A DNA stretch of 59,365 nt from NCBI GenBank assembly GCA_019456255.1, contig VRUG01000019.1, positions 1 through 59,365 of the forward strand, written 5' to 3'. Under the pieces are notes generated by a model that saw only the letters and a program-made list of their open reading frames with translations, made no database searches and was not told the origin of the DNA. The DNA is from Planctomycetota bacterium (GTDB taxonomy: Bacteria; Planctomycetota; Phycisphaerae; Sedimentisphaerales; Anaerobacaceae). The translations under genes were made by a program, and so were the position numbers. Below, piece by piece: positions 9,169-19,171 of the stretch; the stretch's first letter is position 1, and each line of letters begins with the position of its first letter.

Positions 9169-10116
9169 TTATAATTCTATCTTTTTAAAAAGGTCGTCTG
9201 GCTGGCAGTGTTGGCCGTTGAGGAAGTCTTTGAAGCTCTGGAGCTGCCTGCCTGCAGGTTTTATTTGCAGAATTTCGAGAGCATCTGTGCCGCAAACTAT
9301 ATTTAGATTCTCGTCGAGTGTTCCGGGGGCCAGATTGCTGGTTGTTTCGACAACTTTTGCTTTTGCGATTGCTACATTTATGGTTTTACCTGTTTTTTTT
9401 GAGGTATAGGCGGCGGTTGCTTTTGGCCATGGCCATAAACCCCTGATTTTTCGCTCGATTGCGATTGCCGAGTCCGTGAAATCGAGGATGCCATCACTTT
9501 TTTTGAGTTTCGGTGCCAGAGTCGCTTTTGAATGGTCCTGCTCAATATATTCGGCGGTGCCAGCGGCAATTTTATCTATTGTCTCAAGCAGCAGCGGAGC
9601 GGCGATTTTTGCCAGTCTGTCGTGGAGCTGTCCAGCGTCTTCATCGGGGGCGATATCTGTTTTAGCGCGAGCGAGCATTTTTCCTGCATCCATTTTTTCA
9701 GCGAGCGTTATGATAGTGACCCCTGTTTGCGTGTCGCCGTTTATGACAGGGAAATTTATCGGTGCGGCTCCTCTGTATTTCGGCAGCAGTGAGGCGTGGA
9801 CATTTATTGCGCCTTTGGGGGGTATTGCAATGAGGTCGTTTGAGATTTTTTGTCCGAAGGCGATGACAACGACCAAATCGGGTTCAAAGGATGCTAAACT
9901 TTTTATCATCTCCGGTGTGTTGACATTATCTGTTTCGATGGTTTTGATATTATTTTGTTTTGCCCATTGGGCAACAGGCGTAGGTTTTTGTTTTTGTCCC
10001 CTTCCGGCGGGATTAGGTGGAGAGGTGACAACAAGTTTTATCTGGTTGTTTGATTCGGCGATTGCCTCAATGCAATCGATGCCGAATTTTCCGCTGCCTA
10101 AAAAGACGATTTTCAT
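9169..10116 (-). CDS. fmt: Methionyl-tRNA formyltransferase
   Basis: Formylates initiator Met-tRNA with 10-formyl-tetrahydrofolate. About 315 residues starting MKIVFLGSGKFG at the ATG at 10116; the frame continues upstream to a TTG at 10158 without family similarity. The catalytic region NVHASLLPKYRGAAPIN (the SLLPKYRG motif), the TIITLAEKMDAGKML strand and the C-terminal tRNA-binding domain are all recognisable. It lies between def (55 bp upstream) and rsmB (directly downstream), so formylation and deformylation are encoded together. Confidence 0.96.
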   Translation of the reverse strand: MKIVFLGSGKFGIDCIEAIAESNNQIKLVVTSPPNPAGRGQKQKPTPVAQWAKQNNIKTIETDNVNTPEMIKSLASFEPDLVVVIAFGQKISNDLIAIPPKGAINVHASLLPKYRGAAPINFPVINGDTQTGVTIITLAEKMDAGKMLARAKTDIAPDEDAGQLHDRLAKIAAPLLLETIDKIAAGTAEYIEQDHSKATLAPKLKKSDGILDFTDSAIAIERKIRGLWPWPKATAAYTSKKTGKTINVAIAKAKVVETTSNLAPGTLDENLNIVCGTDALEILQIKPAGRQLQSFKDFLNGQHCQPDDLFKKIEL

Positions 10117-10171
10117 TTTTTGTTCCCAAGCTATTGTTTTTTTCAGGCCCGCTGACAATCAAACTAATTTT

Positions 10172-10693
10172 TCACTGCTCGGCCTGGTGTTTTAGTTCAA
10201 GCTTTTTAAAAAGTTTTCGATTTATTATTCTTGCGACCTGAGTTATTCGGTTTGCGATAGTGACACCTTCGATGTGGTCGTTTTCGTGCTGTAGGCATCT
10301 TGCGAGCAGTCCTTCGGCCTGTTGTGTAAATTCATTTCCATCGAGGTCGGTTGCGGTGACGCTGCACTTTTTGTATCTTTTGATATTGGAACAAAGGCCC
10401 GGTATTGAGAGGCATCCTTCTTCGGCGGTATCGAGTTGGCCTGCCATGCTAATCTTTGGATTTATGTAGACCTTAACGTCCCTGGCAGTGGTATCAAGTG
10501 ATATAATAAATAGCCTTAAGGGGATTCCTACCTGCGAAGCAGCGAGTCCGATGCCGTTTCTTTCGACCATAACATCGGTCATTTTTTTTACGAGCAGCCG
10601 GATGTCATCGTTAATTTCGCCAACCGTCTCGGCGGGCCGGGCCAAGATGTCACTTGGGTAATTTTTGATTTTACAATTTTCTATGTCTAACAT
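10172..10693 (-). CDS. def: Peptide deformylase
   Basis: Removes the formyl group from nascent proteins. The 173-residue product has all three motifs of an active deformylase: GIGLAASQVGI, EGCLSIPG (metal-binding Cys) and QHENDHIEG (two metal-binding His and the catalytic Glu). The C-terminal extension is short and basic. It is followed by fmt in the same direction and preceded by lptB. Confidence 0.96.
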   Translation of the reverse strand: MLDIENCKIKNYPSDILARPAETVGEINDDIRLLVKKMTDVMVERNGIGLAASQVGIPLRLFIISLDTTARDVKVYINPKISMAGQLDTAEEGCLSIPGLCSNIKRYKKCSVTATDLDGNEFTQQAEGLLARCLQHENDHIEGVTIANRITQVARIINRKLFKKLELKHQAEQ

Positions 10694-10731
10694 CTGTCAC
10701 GTCTCACATTTGCTATTTTACGGATGGTGAA

Positions 10732-11472
10732 TTATTCTCCGTCAAATTCATGGCCCTTGAAGGTGTTGCCGAGATATAGTTTTCTGACCCTTTCGTTTCT
10801 GACGATTTCTGCCGGTGGTCCTGCACCGATAACTTTTCCGTGGTCGATTATATAAGCTTTGTCTACAACTTCGAGGGTTCTTTCGACATTATGGTCGGTA
10901 ATAAGAATGCTGACTCCTGAAGCGACGAGTCTTCTGATTTCGCTTTGTAGGTCCTCGACGGCGATAGGGTCAACGCCGCTAAAAGGTTCATCGAGCAAAA
11001 TCAGCGAAGGGTCGGTTACCATAGCTCTTGCGATTTCGAGTTTTCTTCTTTCGCCACCGGAGAGGAACCTACCGTGACTTTTTTCGACTTCAGTAAGTCC
11101 GAATCTCTCGATGAGCATATCAGCTTTTCTTTTTCTTTCGGCTCTGGTAATTGACATGGTTTCAAGTATTGCGTTTAGGTTGTCCCTGACCGAGAGTCTC
11201 TGGAAGATGCTAGGCTCCTGGGAGAGGTATCCGATGCCGAGCCTTGCCCTTTTGTACATTGGGAGGTTTGCGATATCTCTTCCATCAAAAATGACCTCAC
11301 CTTCATCCGGCGTTAGCATTCCAATAATCATTCTAAAGGTGGTAGTTTTTCCAGCACCGTTTCTTCCGAGCAGTCCTACGATTCTCTGCTGTTCGATAGA
11401 AATAGAAATGTCATTTACGACGGCCCTTCCTGAATATCTTTTTACAAGGCTCCTGGTTTCGAGAAGCGTCAT
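10732..11472 (-). CDS. lptB: LPS export ABC transporter ATPase LptB
   Basis: ATPase that powers lipopolysaccharide extraction with LptFG. About 246 residues with Walker A GRNGAGKT, a GIGYLSQEPSIFQRL Q-loop region typical of LptB, the LSGGERRK signature, Walker B LILLDEPFSGVDP and a switch His (TDHNV). Its presence implies an outer membrane with LPS-like lipid. The start is ambiguous: ATG at 11472 gives the usual N-terminus but has only GAAGG directly abutting it; TTG at 11484 has AAAGGG 11 nt upstream and adds four residues. No lptFG, lptA or lptC genes lie beside it. It is the first gene of the minus-strand run leading to def. Confidence 0.93.
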   Translation of the reverse strand: MTLLETRSLVKRYSGRAVVNDISISIEQQRIVGLLGRNGAGKTTTFRMIIGMLTPDEGEVIFDGRDIANLPMYKRARLGIGYLSQEPSIFQRLSVRDNLNAILETMSITRAERKRKADMLIERFGLTEVEKSHGRFLSGGERRKLEIARAMVTDPSLILLDEPFSGVDPIAVEDLQSEIRRLVASGVSILITDHNVERTLEVVDKAYIIDHGKVIGAGPPAEIVRNERVRKLYLGNTFKGHEFDGE

Positions 11473-11690
11473 ACCTTCAACCAAAATAATACCCTTTCAT
11501 TTTAATCTATGTATATTTAGCAGGCCGACATTATAACAGCAGGCCAAGAGAAAGCAAAACGTCTTTTTTGCATTAAAAATAGCGGCTGGGGCAAAAGGGT
11601 ATAAAATTTCTGGCTTTTCCTCGGGGTTTTTGCTATTAACTGGGGTTCTATATTAAGCAAGACGCTGTATTTATGTTAGTTACGTGAGCT

Positions 11691-12479
11691 ATGTTTGCCA
11701 TAATAAGTGATATACATTCTAATCTTGAGGCTCTGACGACGGTTTTCAAAGATATCGAGAGCCGTGGTATCAAGGCGATTTACTGCCTTGGTGACGTTGT
11801 CGGGTACGGCCCTAATCCGAAGGAATGTCTGGATTTGATAATCGAAAAGACGAAGTGGTGCATTCTTGGCAATCATGACTATGCTTCTTTGTATGAGCCA
11901 ACGAATTTTAATTATGCTGCCGAGCAGGCGAGCTTCTGGACGCGTGAGATTCTTGAGGCCGACGAAGCTAATAAGGCCGACAAGGAGCTACGTAACAATC
12001 GCTGGAACTTTTTGGGTACTCTTTCGATGCGTAAGAGTTTAAAGGCCAAACTTGGGCAGACGCCTACCGTGATAGACTTTGTCCATGCAAGCCCTCGAAA
12101 ACCCATCAATGAATATGTGTTTCCTGATGATGTTTACAGCAACCTGATAAAAATTCGCACGCTTTTCAGTAAGGTTAAGCACGTATGCTTTATTGGTCAT
12201 ACTCATCTTCCCGGTGTTTTTCTTGATGAGCCTGATTTTTATCTTCCCGAAGAGCTTGGCGGTTCGTATCCTATCGTTGAAGGTGAGAAAGCGATAATCA
12301 ATGTTGGTTCTGTTGGTCAGCCTCGCGACCGTGACAACCGTACGAGTTACGCGTACATAGACGGTAACCGTGTTCATTTTGTCCGGCTGGAATACGATTA
12401 TAAAACGACGATGCAAAAAATAAAGTCGATTGACAAGCTTGATAATTTTCATGCGGAACGCCTTGAGGAAGGCAGATAA
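11691..12479 (+). CDS. Calcineurin-like metallophosphoesterase
   Basis: A 262-residue phosphoesterase with all metal-binding motifs in order: DIHSN (7-11), GDVVGYGPNP, GNHDYA, and the C-terminal GHTHLP. The GDVVGYG signature places it with the bacterial YfcE/diadenosine-tetraphosphatase-like group, usually annotated only as metallophosphoesterase; its substrate cannot be told. It is the first gene of a plus-strand run with yidC and mnmE; the yidC start follows 31 nt after its stop. Confidence 0.93.
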   Translation: MFAIISDIHSNLEALTTVFKDIESRGIKAIYCLGDVVGYGPNPKECLDLIIEKTKWCILGNHDYASLYEPTNFNYAAEQASFWTREILEADEANKADKELRNNRWNFLGTLSMRKSLKAKLGQTPTVIDFVHASPRKPINEYVFPDDVYSNLIKIRTLFSKVKHVCFIGHTHLPGVFLDEPDFYLPEELGGSYPIVEGEKAIINVGSVGQPRDRDNRTSYAYIDGNRVHFVRLEYDYKTTMQKIKSIDKLDNFHAERLEEGR

Positions 12480-12510
12480 AATAACGTTAAATTTAAAAAG
12501 TAAAACTCAA

Positions 12511-14355
12511 ATGAAAAAATTATCTCTTATTCAAGTTAGCGGTTTATTGCTGGTTCTTTTGTTTTCTTTCGGTGCTGTCGAAGGCGCGACTGGTTTTAAG
12601 GCTGACCCTGCCGAAACTGCGGTTGTAACTTTAGGGTCAACTGATCGGGAAACCGGCTATAAGTTTCAGTTGGAACTGACATCCAAAGGCGGAGCCATCG
12701 AGCGTGCTCTTTTTAGTGAATTCGATAACCGCGACAAGGAGAACCCTCAGCCTTTAGTTATTCTATCGCCTGTTTATCAGCGTGACGGCAGTTCTGTTTT
12801 GTCGATGGCCAACACGGATTTTATATTTGTCGAGCAGAAGCTTCAATTGGGTCTTGATAAACTGAACTGGAAGAGCTTCGGAGCCGAGAGGGGTTCGGAT
12901 GGTTCGCAGTCTGCACGGTTCGAGGCGACAATTAAAACGTCAGATGATACACCCATAATAAAAGTTGTTAAGAGTTATAAAATTTTTCCGGACAGCTATG
13001 ACATAGACTTTAGCTTGACCGTGGAGAATCTCACCTCGAACGAACAAAGTGTTCGTTACAATTTATCCGGGCCTGTTGGTCTTGACAAAGAAGGCGTTCG
13101 TGCCGATATGCGAAAAGCGGTTGCGGGTTTTAGGAATATAAAAGGCGACGTGACCAGCGATAAGCTCGATTCCAAAAAGCTTCGCAAGGCAGTAACTGTC
13201 GAAGATAGAAGACTTGCCAAGAACAGTGACCGCTTTTTGTGGGGAGCATCTACTAATAAATATTTCGCGGCGATAGTTGTACCGCTGCCTGATGAGGGCA
13301 AAAACTTTTGCGACTGGGTATCTGATAAGACGGGGAGGTATTATAATCCCGACGGCGATGCGCAAGGCGATAGCGGAGACGAGGCGGTAGGTATTAATTT
13401 TAAAATAACGACGGCGATTTTAGCTGCGCATCAGAGCAGGCGATATAATTATCGTATTTATCTTGGGCCCAAAGACAAACGGATATTTAGCAAAAACGAG
13501 ACGTATCGCAATCTTGGCTTTGTGCATACGGTGGATTCAATGGCCTGCTGCTGCCCTGGGGCGATAATACAACCTCTTTCGTTCGGTATTCAAACCGCAA
13601 TGGAATGGATGTATGGGTATCTTGGCAACTATGGGATAGTAATTATTATTTTAGTATTTATTATTCGAATCTGCATTCATCCTTTGACCAAGCACAGTCA
13701 GGTTTCGATGCATAAGATGCAAAAACTGGCACCGAAAGTCGAGGAGATCAAGAAGAAGTACGCCAACAACAAGGCCGAACTGAATAAGCGGGTAATGGCA
13801 CTTTATAAGGAGCAGGGCGCGTCTCCGATTACGAGTTTTCTGCCGATGCTGGTTCAGATGCCGATTTGGATAGCGCTTTACACGACGATATATTCGAGCA
13901 TTTCTCTTCGCGGCGCACCGTTTCTGCCGTTTTGGATTACGGATTTATCAGTGCCGGACGCTTTGTTTAATTTTAACGCAATCACCTTGCCTCTGTTCGG
14001 CAAGCTCGATTCGTTTAACCTTCTTCCTCTTATGATGGGTGTGGCGTTTTTCCTTCAGCAAAAACTGATGCCTAAGCCTAAGAGCGCATCAGCGAGTCCC
14101 CAGATGGAACAGCAGCAGAAGATGATGATGTTTATGATGCCAATCATGTTCCCGTTGATGCTTTACAAGGCGCCGTCGGGCTTGAATCTTTATATTATGG
14201 CGAGCACCTTTGCCGGTGTTATGGAGCAGTTTATCATCCGTAAACATATTCGCGAGAAAGAGGAGGCTCAGGGGCAGGGTCTTGTAGCAGCGACGAGTAA
14301 AACTGGCGGCAAATTTAAGAAGAAGAAACCGAAACCTTTCTTTAAAAATATGTAG
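12511..14355 (+). CDS. yidC: Membrane protein insertase YidC (Oxa1 family)
   Basis: Inserts and folds inner-membrane proteins, alone or with SecYEG. About 614 residues from the ATG at 12511 (MKKLSLIQVS). Layout: an N-terminal membrane/signal segment (LLLVLLFSF), a large periplasmic domain (about 30-355) of the Gram-negative type, then the conserved insertase core with YGIVIIILVFIIRICIHPLT, the KLAPKVEEIKKKY cytoplasmic hairpin and three further membrane segments, and a lysine-rich tail (FKKKKPKPFF) suited to ribosome contact. The frame is open upstream to 12430, inside the phosphoesterase gene, which is not meaningful. It is followed 9 nt later by mnmE, a conserved pairing near replication origins. 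Confidence 0.96.
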   Translation: MKKLSLIQVSGLLLVLLFSFGAVEGATGFKADPAETAVVTLGSTDRETGYKFQLELTSKGGAIERALFSEFDNRDKENPQPLVILSPVYQRDGSSVLSMANTDFIFVEQKLQLGLDKLNWKSFGAERGSDGSQSARFEATIKTSDDTPIIKVVKSYKIFPDSYDIDFSLTVENLTSNEQSVRYNLSGPVGLDKEGVRADMRKAVAGFRNIKGDVTSDKLDSKKLRKAVTVEDRRLAKNSDRFLWGASTNKYFAAIVVPLPDEGKNFCDWVSDKTGRYYNPDGDAQGDSGDEAVGINFKITTAILAAHQSRRYNYRIYLGPKDKRIFSKNETYRNLGFVHTVDSMACCCPGAIIQPLSFGIQTAMEWMYGYLGNYGIVIIILVFIIRICIHPLTKHSQVSMHKMQKLAPKVEEIKKKYANNKAELNKRVMALYKEQGASPITSFLPMLVQMPIWIALYTTIYSSISLRGAPFLPFWITDLSVPDALFNFNAITLPLFGKLDSFNLLPLMMGVAFFLQQKLMPKPKSASASPQMEQQQKMMMFMMPIMFPLMLYKAPSGLNLYIMASTFAGVMEQFIIRKHIREKEEAQGQGLVAATSKTGGKFKKKKPKPFFKNM

Positions 14356-14364
14356 CAACTTTCA

Positions 14365-15762
14365 ATGTATGAACTATTGGACACCATCGTTGCTATCAGT
14401 TCTCCTATTAGCGAGAAGCGTGTGATAGTGCGCCTAAGCGGGGGCGGAGTTATCGATGCGTTAAAGCAAGTCTTCAGGCCTGAAATTTCCGGAGACAAAG
14501 CTGGGATATTCAAAGGTGAAATCGCTGTCGATGACGGGTTTGAAATCGAGGCGGTGTTGTATCTTTTTTTGGGGCCCGGTTCTTATACCGGTGAGACGGT
14601 TGCTGAGATTCATACGTATTCGAATCGGTCGGTCACCGAAGCTATGATGGGAAAGTTTTTGGGTATTGGAGTTCGGTTGGCGCGGGCGGGTGAATTTACG
14701 GCGCGGGCCTATCTTAACGGGAAGATAGATTTGTCACAGGCCGAGGCGGTTAATGAGATAATCGCAAGCTCGAACAGGTATCAGCTTTTGGCGGCGGAGA
14801 AATTGTTGAGCGGTAAACTTGCGCAGGCTACTGAGAGGGTCGGCGGCGAGCTTATGGATATTTTGAGCCTGATTGAGGCGGGGATGGATTTTAGCGGGGA
14901 AGATATTGAATTTATAAGTGCCGGCGATGCGGTTGCGAGATTGGGCGGTATTAAGGTTCAGCTTGAAGAGTTGCTGGCAGGGAGTATCAGTTATGAGTCG
15001 GTAATCGATTTGCCTTGCGTGGGGATAGCTGGCGCGACCAATGCCGGTAAGAGCAGTCTGCTAAACGAGTTGCTCGGAAAACAGCGGAGCATTGTCTCTG
15101 ACGAGCATAAGACCACCAGGGATATTTTGACCGGTACGATTGATTTACCAAGCGGCAAGGCGGTCCTGTTCGATTGTGCGGGGCTGATAGAGGAATCGCG
15201 GGGGATATTAGACGAGCTTTCGCAACGGCGGGCAATTGAATCTTTAAACCGTGCCGACGTTGTTGTTTTTTGCGTCGATGTTTCAAAGGCAAGTTGGGCC
15301 GAAGATTTGGCGATACGAAAACTTATCAAGCCTGAGGTTTTTATTCTGATAGCAACAAAGGCTGATTGTGTCACGAAGGAAAAGTTAGCTGAAAAAATCT
15401 CATCGCTAAACAAACTATTCGGCGCTGACTTTTTAGCGATAAGCGTTAAGGAAAATTTTGGAACCGAGAAACTAAGAGACTCTATCGACGAGAAAATACT
15501 TGAGCATGACAGGGTTGAGGGGGGAAATTTTTCTGAGAGTCTCGGGGTATCCGGCCCCGGCCTTACCGTCAGGCACAGGCAGGCGGTGAGCGATGCGATA
15601 GAGAATATTTCTGAATCGATAGTTGAAATAGAATCCGGTAACGATGAGGTTGCGGCGATGATGCTGCGAAACGGTTATCAGTCTATCTCGAATATATCGC
15701 AGGAAAATATCGATGAGCAGATACTGGAAAATATATTTGGACGATTTTGTGTCGGTAAATAA
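14365..15762 (+). CDS. mnmE: tRNA modification GTPase MnmE
   Basis: With MnmG forms 5-carboxymethylaminomethyl-uridine at the wobble position of some tRNAs. The 465-residue product has the N-terminal tetrahydrofolate-binding domain, helical domain and inserted G domain: G1 GATNAGKSS, the TTRD switch, G3 DCAGL, G4 TKAD. It ends FCVGK, the family's C-terminal (F)CxGK with the essential cysteine. The start lies 9 nt after yidC, suggesting one mRNA. mnmG is not in the window. A two-stem terminator follows. Confidence 0.96.
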   Translation: MYELLDTIVAISSPISEKRVIVRLSGGGVIDALKQVFRPEISGDKAGIFKGEIAVDDGFEIEAVLYLFLGPGSYTGETVAEIHTYSNRSVTEAMMGKFLGIGVRLARAGEFTARAYLNGKIDLSQAEAVNEIIASSNRYQLLAAEKLLSGKLAQATERVGGELMDILSLIEAGMDFSGEDIEFISAGDAVARLGGIKVQLEELLAGSISYESVIDLPCVGIAGATNAGKSSLLNELLGKQRSIVSDEHKTTRDILTGTIDLPSGKAVLFDCAGLIEESRGILDELSQRRAIESLNRADVVVFCVDVSKASWAEDLAIRKLIKPEVFILIATKADCVTKEKLAEKISSLNKLFGADFLAISVKENFGTEKLRDSIDEKILEHDRVEGGNFSESLGVSGPGLTVRHRQAVSDAIENISESIVEIESGNDEVAAMMLRNGYQSISNISQENIDEQILENIFGRFCVGK

Positions 15763-15763
15763 A

Positions 15764-15844
15764 CCGGAGCGGACTGTTCGTTTCGGGTTGCTTTATTTTT
15801 TTTATAATCCCCGAAACCTTCAGCTAAACCTCTCCGGCTTTTTT
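15764..15844 (+). terminator. Two-stem terminator after mnmE
   Basis: Outer stem CCGGAG (15764-15769) with CTCCGG (15832-15837), inner perfect stem GTTTCGGG (15780-15787) with CCCGAAAC (15810-15817), followed by a run of T. It ends the yidC-mnmE transcript and lies tail-to-tail with dnaK. Confidence 0.65.
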
Positions 15845-15918
15845 ACACAGCCATAATTTGCTTTCTGATTACTTCTATTGTTAAGGAGTTTTGACAGTTC
15901 GCAACAAAATTTTAAAAA

Positions 15919-17850
15919 TTATTTATCTTTTGCCTCAAATTCTGCATCGATGACGTCATCGGGGGCTTTATCTTCTTTCTGTTCGTCAGCTGGTGGTGGG
16001 GCCTGTTGGCCTTGTTCTGGGCCCTGCTGGGCAGCCTGTTTTTTAGCAGCTTCCTCATAGAGAATCTTGCCCAGTTCCTGACCAGCTGTAGCGAGATTTT
16101 CCGAGGCCTTTTTAATTGCGTCGGTATCATCGCCCTTAGCGGCTTCTTTAAGGTTGTTTGCGGCGTTTTCGATATTCGAGCGAGTTTCAGCAGAAACCTC
16201 ATCGCCGTGCTCTTTGAGAGTTTTTTCCGTTGAGTATAAAAGCTGGTCGGCCTGGTTCTTCTGGTCGATGAGCTCTCTTTTCTTTTTGTCTTCTTCGGCG
16301 TGCGATTCGGCATCCTGTGTCATTTTACTAACTTCCTCTTCGCTTAGGCCTGAACTTGACTTAATCTCGATTGAATGCTGCTTGCCGGTTCCCATGTCCT
16401 TTGCCGAGACGTTGAGGATACCGTTTGCGTCGATATCGAAAGCGACCTCGATTTGCGGTACGCCTCTTGATGCCGGCGGGATATCTGCCATCTGGAACCT
16501 GCCGAGAGTACGGTTGTCTTTCGCGAATTCCCGTTCACCCTGAAGTACATGGATATCGACAGTTGTCTGGCCGTCGGCAGCGGTTGAGAAGATTTCCTTT
16601 TTGCTGGTTGGGATAGTGGTGTTGCGCTCGATGAGCCTTGTCAGGACGCCTCCGAGGGTCTCTATGCCAAGTGAAAGCGGTGTTACATCCAAAAGCAGGA
16701 TGTCTTTTACGCCAGCGTCACCGGCGAGTACGGCTCCCTGGACGGCAGCACCTAAGGCAACGACCTCGTCGGGGTTGATACTTCTATTTGGGTCCTTGCC
16801 GAAAATCTCTTTTGCAATTTCCTGAACCTTTGGGATTCTTGTAGAGCCTCCGACGAGTAGAATCTCAGCAATCTGGTCTGTTGAAAGCTTTGCGTCGGTA
16901 ATGGCTTTTTGGCATGGGTCCTTTAGCCTGTTTAAAATAGGCTCTGCCAGCGATTCGAATTTACTTCTGCTAATTGTAACCTGCAGGTGTTTTGGCCCTG
17001 ATGCATCGGCTGTGATGAACGGCAGATTAACCGTACTCTCCAGTTGTGTACTCAGTTCGCATTTTGCTTTTTCGGCAGCTTCTTTTAGACGCTGATGTGC
17101 CATCGGGTCGTCGCGAAGGTCGATGCCCTCGGTTTTCTTGAACTCGTCAGCTAAGAAGTTAATCAGAACTTCGTCAAGGTCATCGCCGCCTAAATGCGTG
17201 TCTCCATTTGTGCTTAGTACCTCAAAGACGTTGTCACCGATATCGAGTATTGATATGTCGAAAGTACCGCCGCCAAAATCGAAGACGGCAATTTTTTCGT
17301 TTTTCTTTTTCTCAAGTCCATACGCGAGAGCCGCAGCGGTTGGTTCGTTAATGATTCTGTCGACCTGTAAGCCGGCGATTTTGCCCGCATCTTTTGTGGC
17401 CTGACGTTGTGAATCGTTGTAGTAAGCGGGGACAGTGATGACAGCGTTAGTAATTTTTTCGCCGAGATAATCTTCGGCGGTTTTTTTGAGATCCTGCAGG
17501 AGCATAGCTGAAATTTCGGGCGGAGTATATTCCTTGCCTCGAACGTCAACCTTTACCAGTTCGCTTGAACCGCCTGTTATCTTGTAAGGTACGATTTTTT
17601 CTTCTGAAGAGACCTCGCTATGCCTTCTTCCCATGAACCTTTTTATCGAGAAGACGGTGTTTTCCGGGTTCGTTACCTGCTGATGCTTTGCAATCTGGCC
17701 AACGAGTCTTTCGCTTTTGTCGGTAAATCCAATCACCGATGGCGTTAGCCTTGAGCCGGAGGAGTTAATCAGTACCTTTGGGGCTGAGCCTTCCATAACC
17801 GCTACGACCGAATTTGTAGTTCCCAGGTCTATTCCAATTATCTTAGCCAT
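15919..17850 (-). CDS. dnaK: Chaperone protein DnaK (Hsp70)
   Basis: ATP-dependent chaperone of 643 residues. N-terminal ATPase domain with [16 protein letters not shown], the [13 protein letters not shown] phosphate loop and the [13 protein letters not shown] motif; the [14 protein letters not shown] segment opens the peptide-binding domain; the tail is a glutamine/proline-rich linker ending in [13 protein letters not shown], the usual DnaK C-terminus (EVIDAE.EE-like). No dnaJ or grpE adjoins it. Upstream, at 17901-17916, is a perfect sigma-54-type promoter about 50 bp before the ATG; no HrcA-type CIRCE element is visible. Confidence 0.98.
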   Translation of the reverse strand: MAKIIGIDLGTTNSVVAVMEGSAPKVLINSSGSRLTPSVIGFTDKSERLVGQIAKHQQVTNPENTVFSIKRFMGRRHSEVSSEEKIVPYKITGGSSELVKVDVRGKEYTPPEISAMLLQDLKKTAEDYLGEKITNAVITVPAYYNDSQRQATKDAGKIAGLQVDRIINEPTAAALAYGLEKKKNEKIAVFDFGGGTFDISILDIGDNVFEVLSTNGDTHLGGDDLDEVLINFLADEFKKTEGIDLRDDPMAHQRLKEAAEKAKCELSTQLESTVNLPFITADASGPKHLQVTISRSKFESLAEPILNRLKDPCQKAITDAKLSTDQIAEILLVGGSTRIPKVQEIAKEIFGKDPNRSINPDEVVALGAAVQGAVLAGDAGVKDILLLDVTPLSLGIETLGGVLTRLIERNTTIPTSKKEIFSTAADGQTTVDIHVLQGEREFAKDNRTLGRFQMADIPPASRGVPQIEVAFDIDANGILNVSAKDMGTGKQHSIEIKSSSGLSEEEVSKMTQDAESHAEEDKKKRELIDQKNQADQLLYSTEKTLKEHGDEVSAETRSNIENAANNLKEAAKGDDTDAIKKASENLATAGQELGKILYEEAAKKQAAQQGPEQGQQAPPPADEQKEDKAPDDVIDAEFEAKDK

Positions 17851-17900
17851 TCTAAATATCCTTTCGCTAATTCAAAATTCTTCGTTGTCACGTAGTATTA

Positions 17901-17916
17901 TGCAAAAGGCGTGCCA
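17901..17916 (-). promoter_or_regulatory. Sigma-54 (RpoN)-type promoter of dnaK
   Basis: On the minus strand TGGCACGCCTTTTGCA matches the TGGCACG-N4-TTGCW consensus at every defined position, with the required 10 nt between the GG and GC elements. Predicted transcription start near 17890, 40 nt before dnaK. No other good sigma-70 promoter is evident in the gap. Confidence 0.6.
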
Positions 17917-18049
17917 GTCGGGCCGGTTTGTTCTTAACTGCTTTTTTTTCAAGGGTTTACGGATTTTGGTTGGATTTTAGAAAGGGTAATATAAATGCCA
18001 TTTTGGCAGAATGGCGAATAAATTGGCATGTATGCGGGGTGGGAGCGGC

Positions 18050-19165
18050 TTAGCCGTTTAGTGTTGAGCGGATGATTTTTGCTCTTAGTGCGTCTCTGTG
18101 CGTCGGGTCGAGTTCTTTGCCGTAGTTGATCTGCAGATGGGCCGGCAGTGTGAGCATGAAGAGTCTGTTAATCGTTGAAATGGAAAGGTTTGTCTTGTTG
18201 TCGCTGCCTTTGCATAGAGCGTAGAGGCCGTCTATTGCCGGTGTTGAGACTCCCATATGCTCATGCATATTGACGCCGAGCCTTAAGTGGCTAAGCAAAA
18301 ACAGGGCTTCCTGTGAGCTTATCAGATGGGCACTTCTTAGTAATGCCATGGCTCTTGAGATTTTGTCGTCGAGCAGTTCGGATTCCTTATTGAGGAGCTG
18401 ATTTCTGGCGGCGGTTTCGTATTCTACGATTTCGGGTATGATTTTCTTTTCAAATTTGTCGATAATTTCCTGCTCAGAGATACCAAGTGTGACCTGATTC
18501 GAGAGCTGGTAGAAATCTCCGGCGGCTTCTGTGCCCTCTCCGAATAGTCCTCTTACCGCCAGCCCCATGGCCTTCGCGGCGTTTAGGAATTTGTCGATGT
18601 GGCCGGTCATTTTCAGCGCGGGCAAATGGAGCATTACCGAAACCCTGATGCCAGTTCCGATGTTTGTCGGGCATGCGGTTAAATAGCCAAAGGTGGTACC
18701 GAAGGCGTAATCAACTTTTTTCTCTATCATGTCGTCGATTTTGTTGATCTGCTCAAAGCATGAGTTAAGTTGGAGTCCGCCTTTTAGTATCTGTATTCTC
18801 AGGTGGTCCTCTTCGTTAATCATTCCGGTGAAAAATTCTTTGTTCGCGATGACAGCACCTCTTGGCCCTTTTCCGAATGCGTGGTGTCTGCTGATGAGGT
18901 ATCTTTCGACGAGGAAGTTTCTGTCTATTGCCGGTGCATCGTCGACGCTGATATAGAAAGACTTATCGCCGATTTCCAGTTCCATCAAAACATCTTTCAG
19001 TATTTTAAGTATTTCTGATTTTTCCTGGTCGGTGCATGCATGTAGGAATTTATATCCTGCTAAATTTCTTGCCAGTCTTATTCTCGATGAAATAACGACA
19101 TCAGCCTGTGGGCCTGAGCCGTCAAACCATTCGTTAATATCATTACTAAAATCGGTTAGTTTCAT
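18050..19165 (-). CDS. mcsB: Protein-arginine kinase McsB
   Basis: ATP:guanido phosphotransferase family enzyme (371 residues) that phosphorylates arginine residues, marking proteins for ClpCP degradation in Firmicutes. Visible signatures: SSRIRLARN near the N-terminus, the CPTNIGTG loop and the C-terminal LGVNMHEHMGVST region, which is the McsB-type C-terminal extension. The N-terminal helical domain of creatine kinases is absent, as in other McsB. It begins 6 nt after mcsA, so the pair is translated together. No ctsR or clpC is present in the window. Confidence 0.95.
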   Translation of the reverse strand: MKLTDFSNDINEWFDGSGPQADVVISSRIRLARNLAGYKFLHACTDQEKSEILKILKDVLMELEIGDKSFYISVDDAPAIDRNFLVERYLISRHHAFGKGPRGAVIANKEFFTGMINEEDHLRIQILKGGLQLNSCFEQINKIDDMIEKKVDYAFGTTFGYLTACPTNIGTGIRVSVMLHLPALKMTGHIDKFLNAAKAMGLAVRGLFGEGTEAAGDFYQLSNQVTLGISEQEIIDKFEKKIIPEIVEYETAARNQLLNKESELLDDKISRAMALLRSAHLISSQEALFLLSHLRLGVNMHEHMGVSTPAIDGLYALCKGSDNKTNLSISTINRLFMLTLPAHLQINYGKELDPTHRDALRAKIIRSTLNG

Positions 19166-19171
19166 ATTTTC

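Noticed and set aside
17851..18049. CIRCE-type HrcA operator for dnaK
   Set aside because: No TTAGCACTC-N9-GAGTGCTAA inverted repeat found; the TGCCA/TGGCA repeats near 17996-18030 lie too far from the start and are unlike CIRCE.
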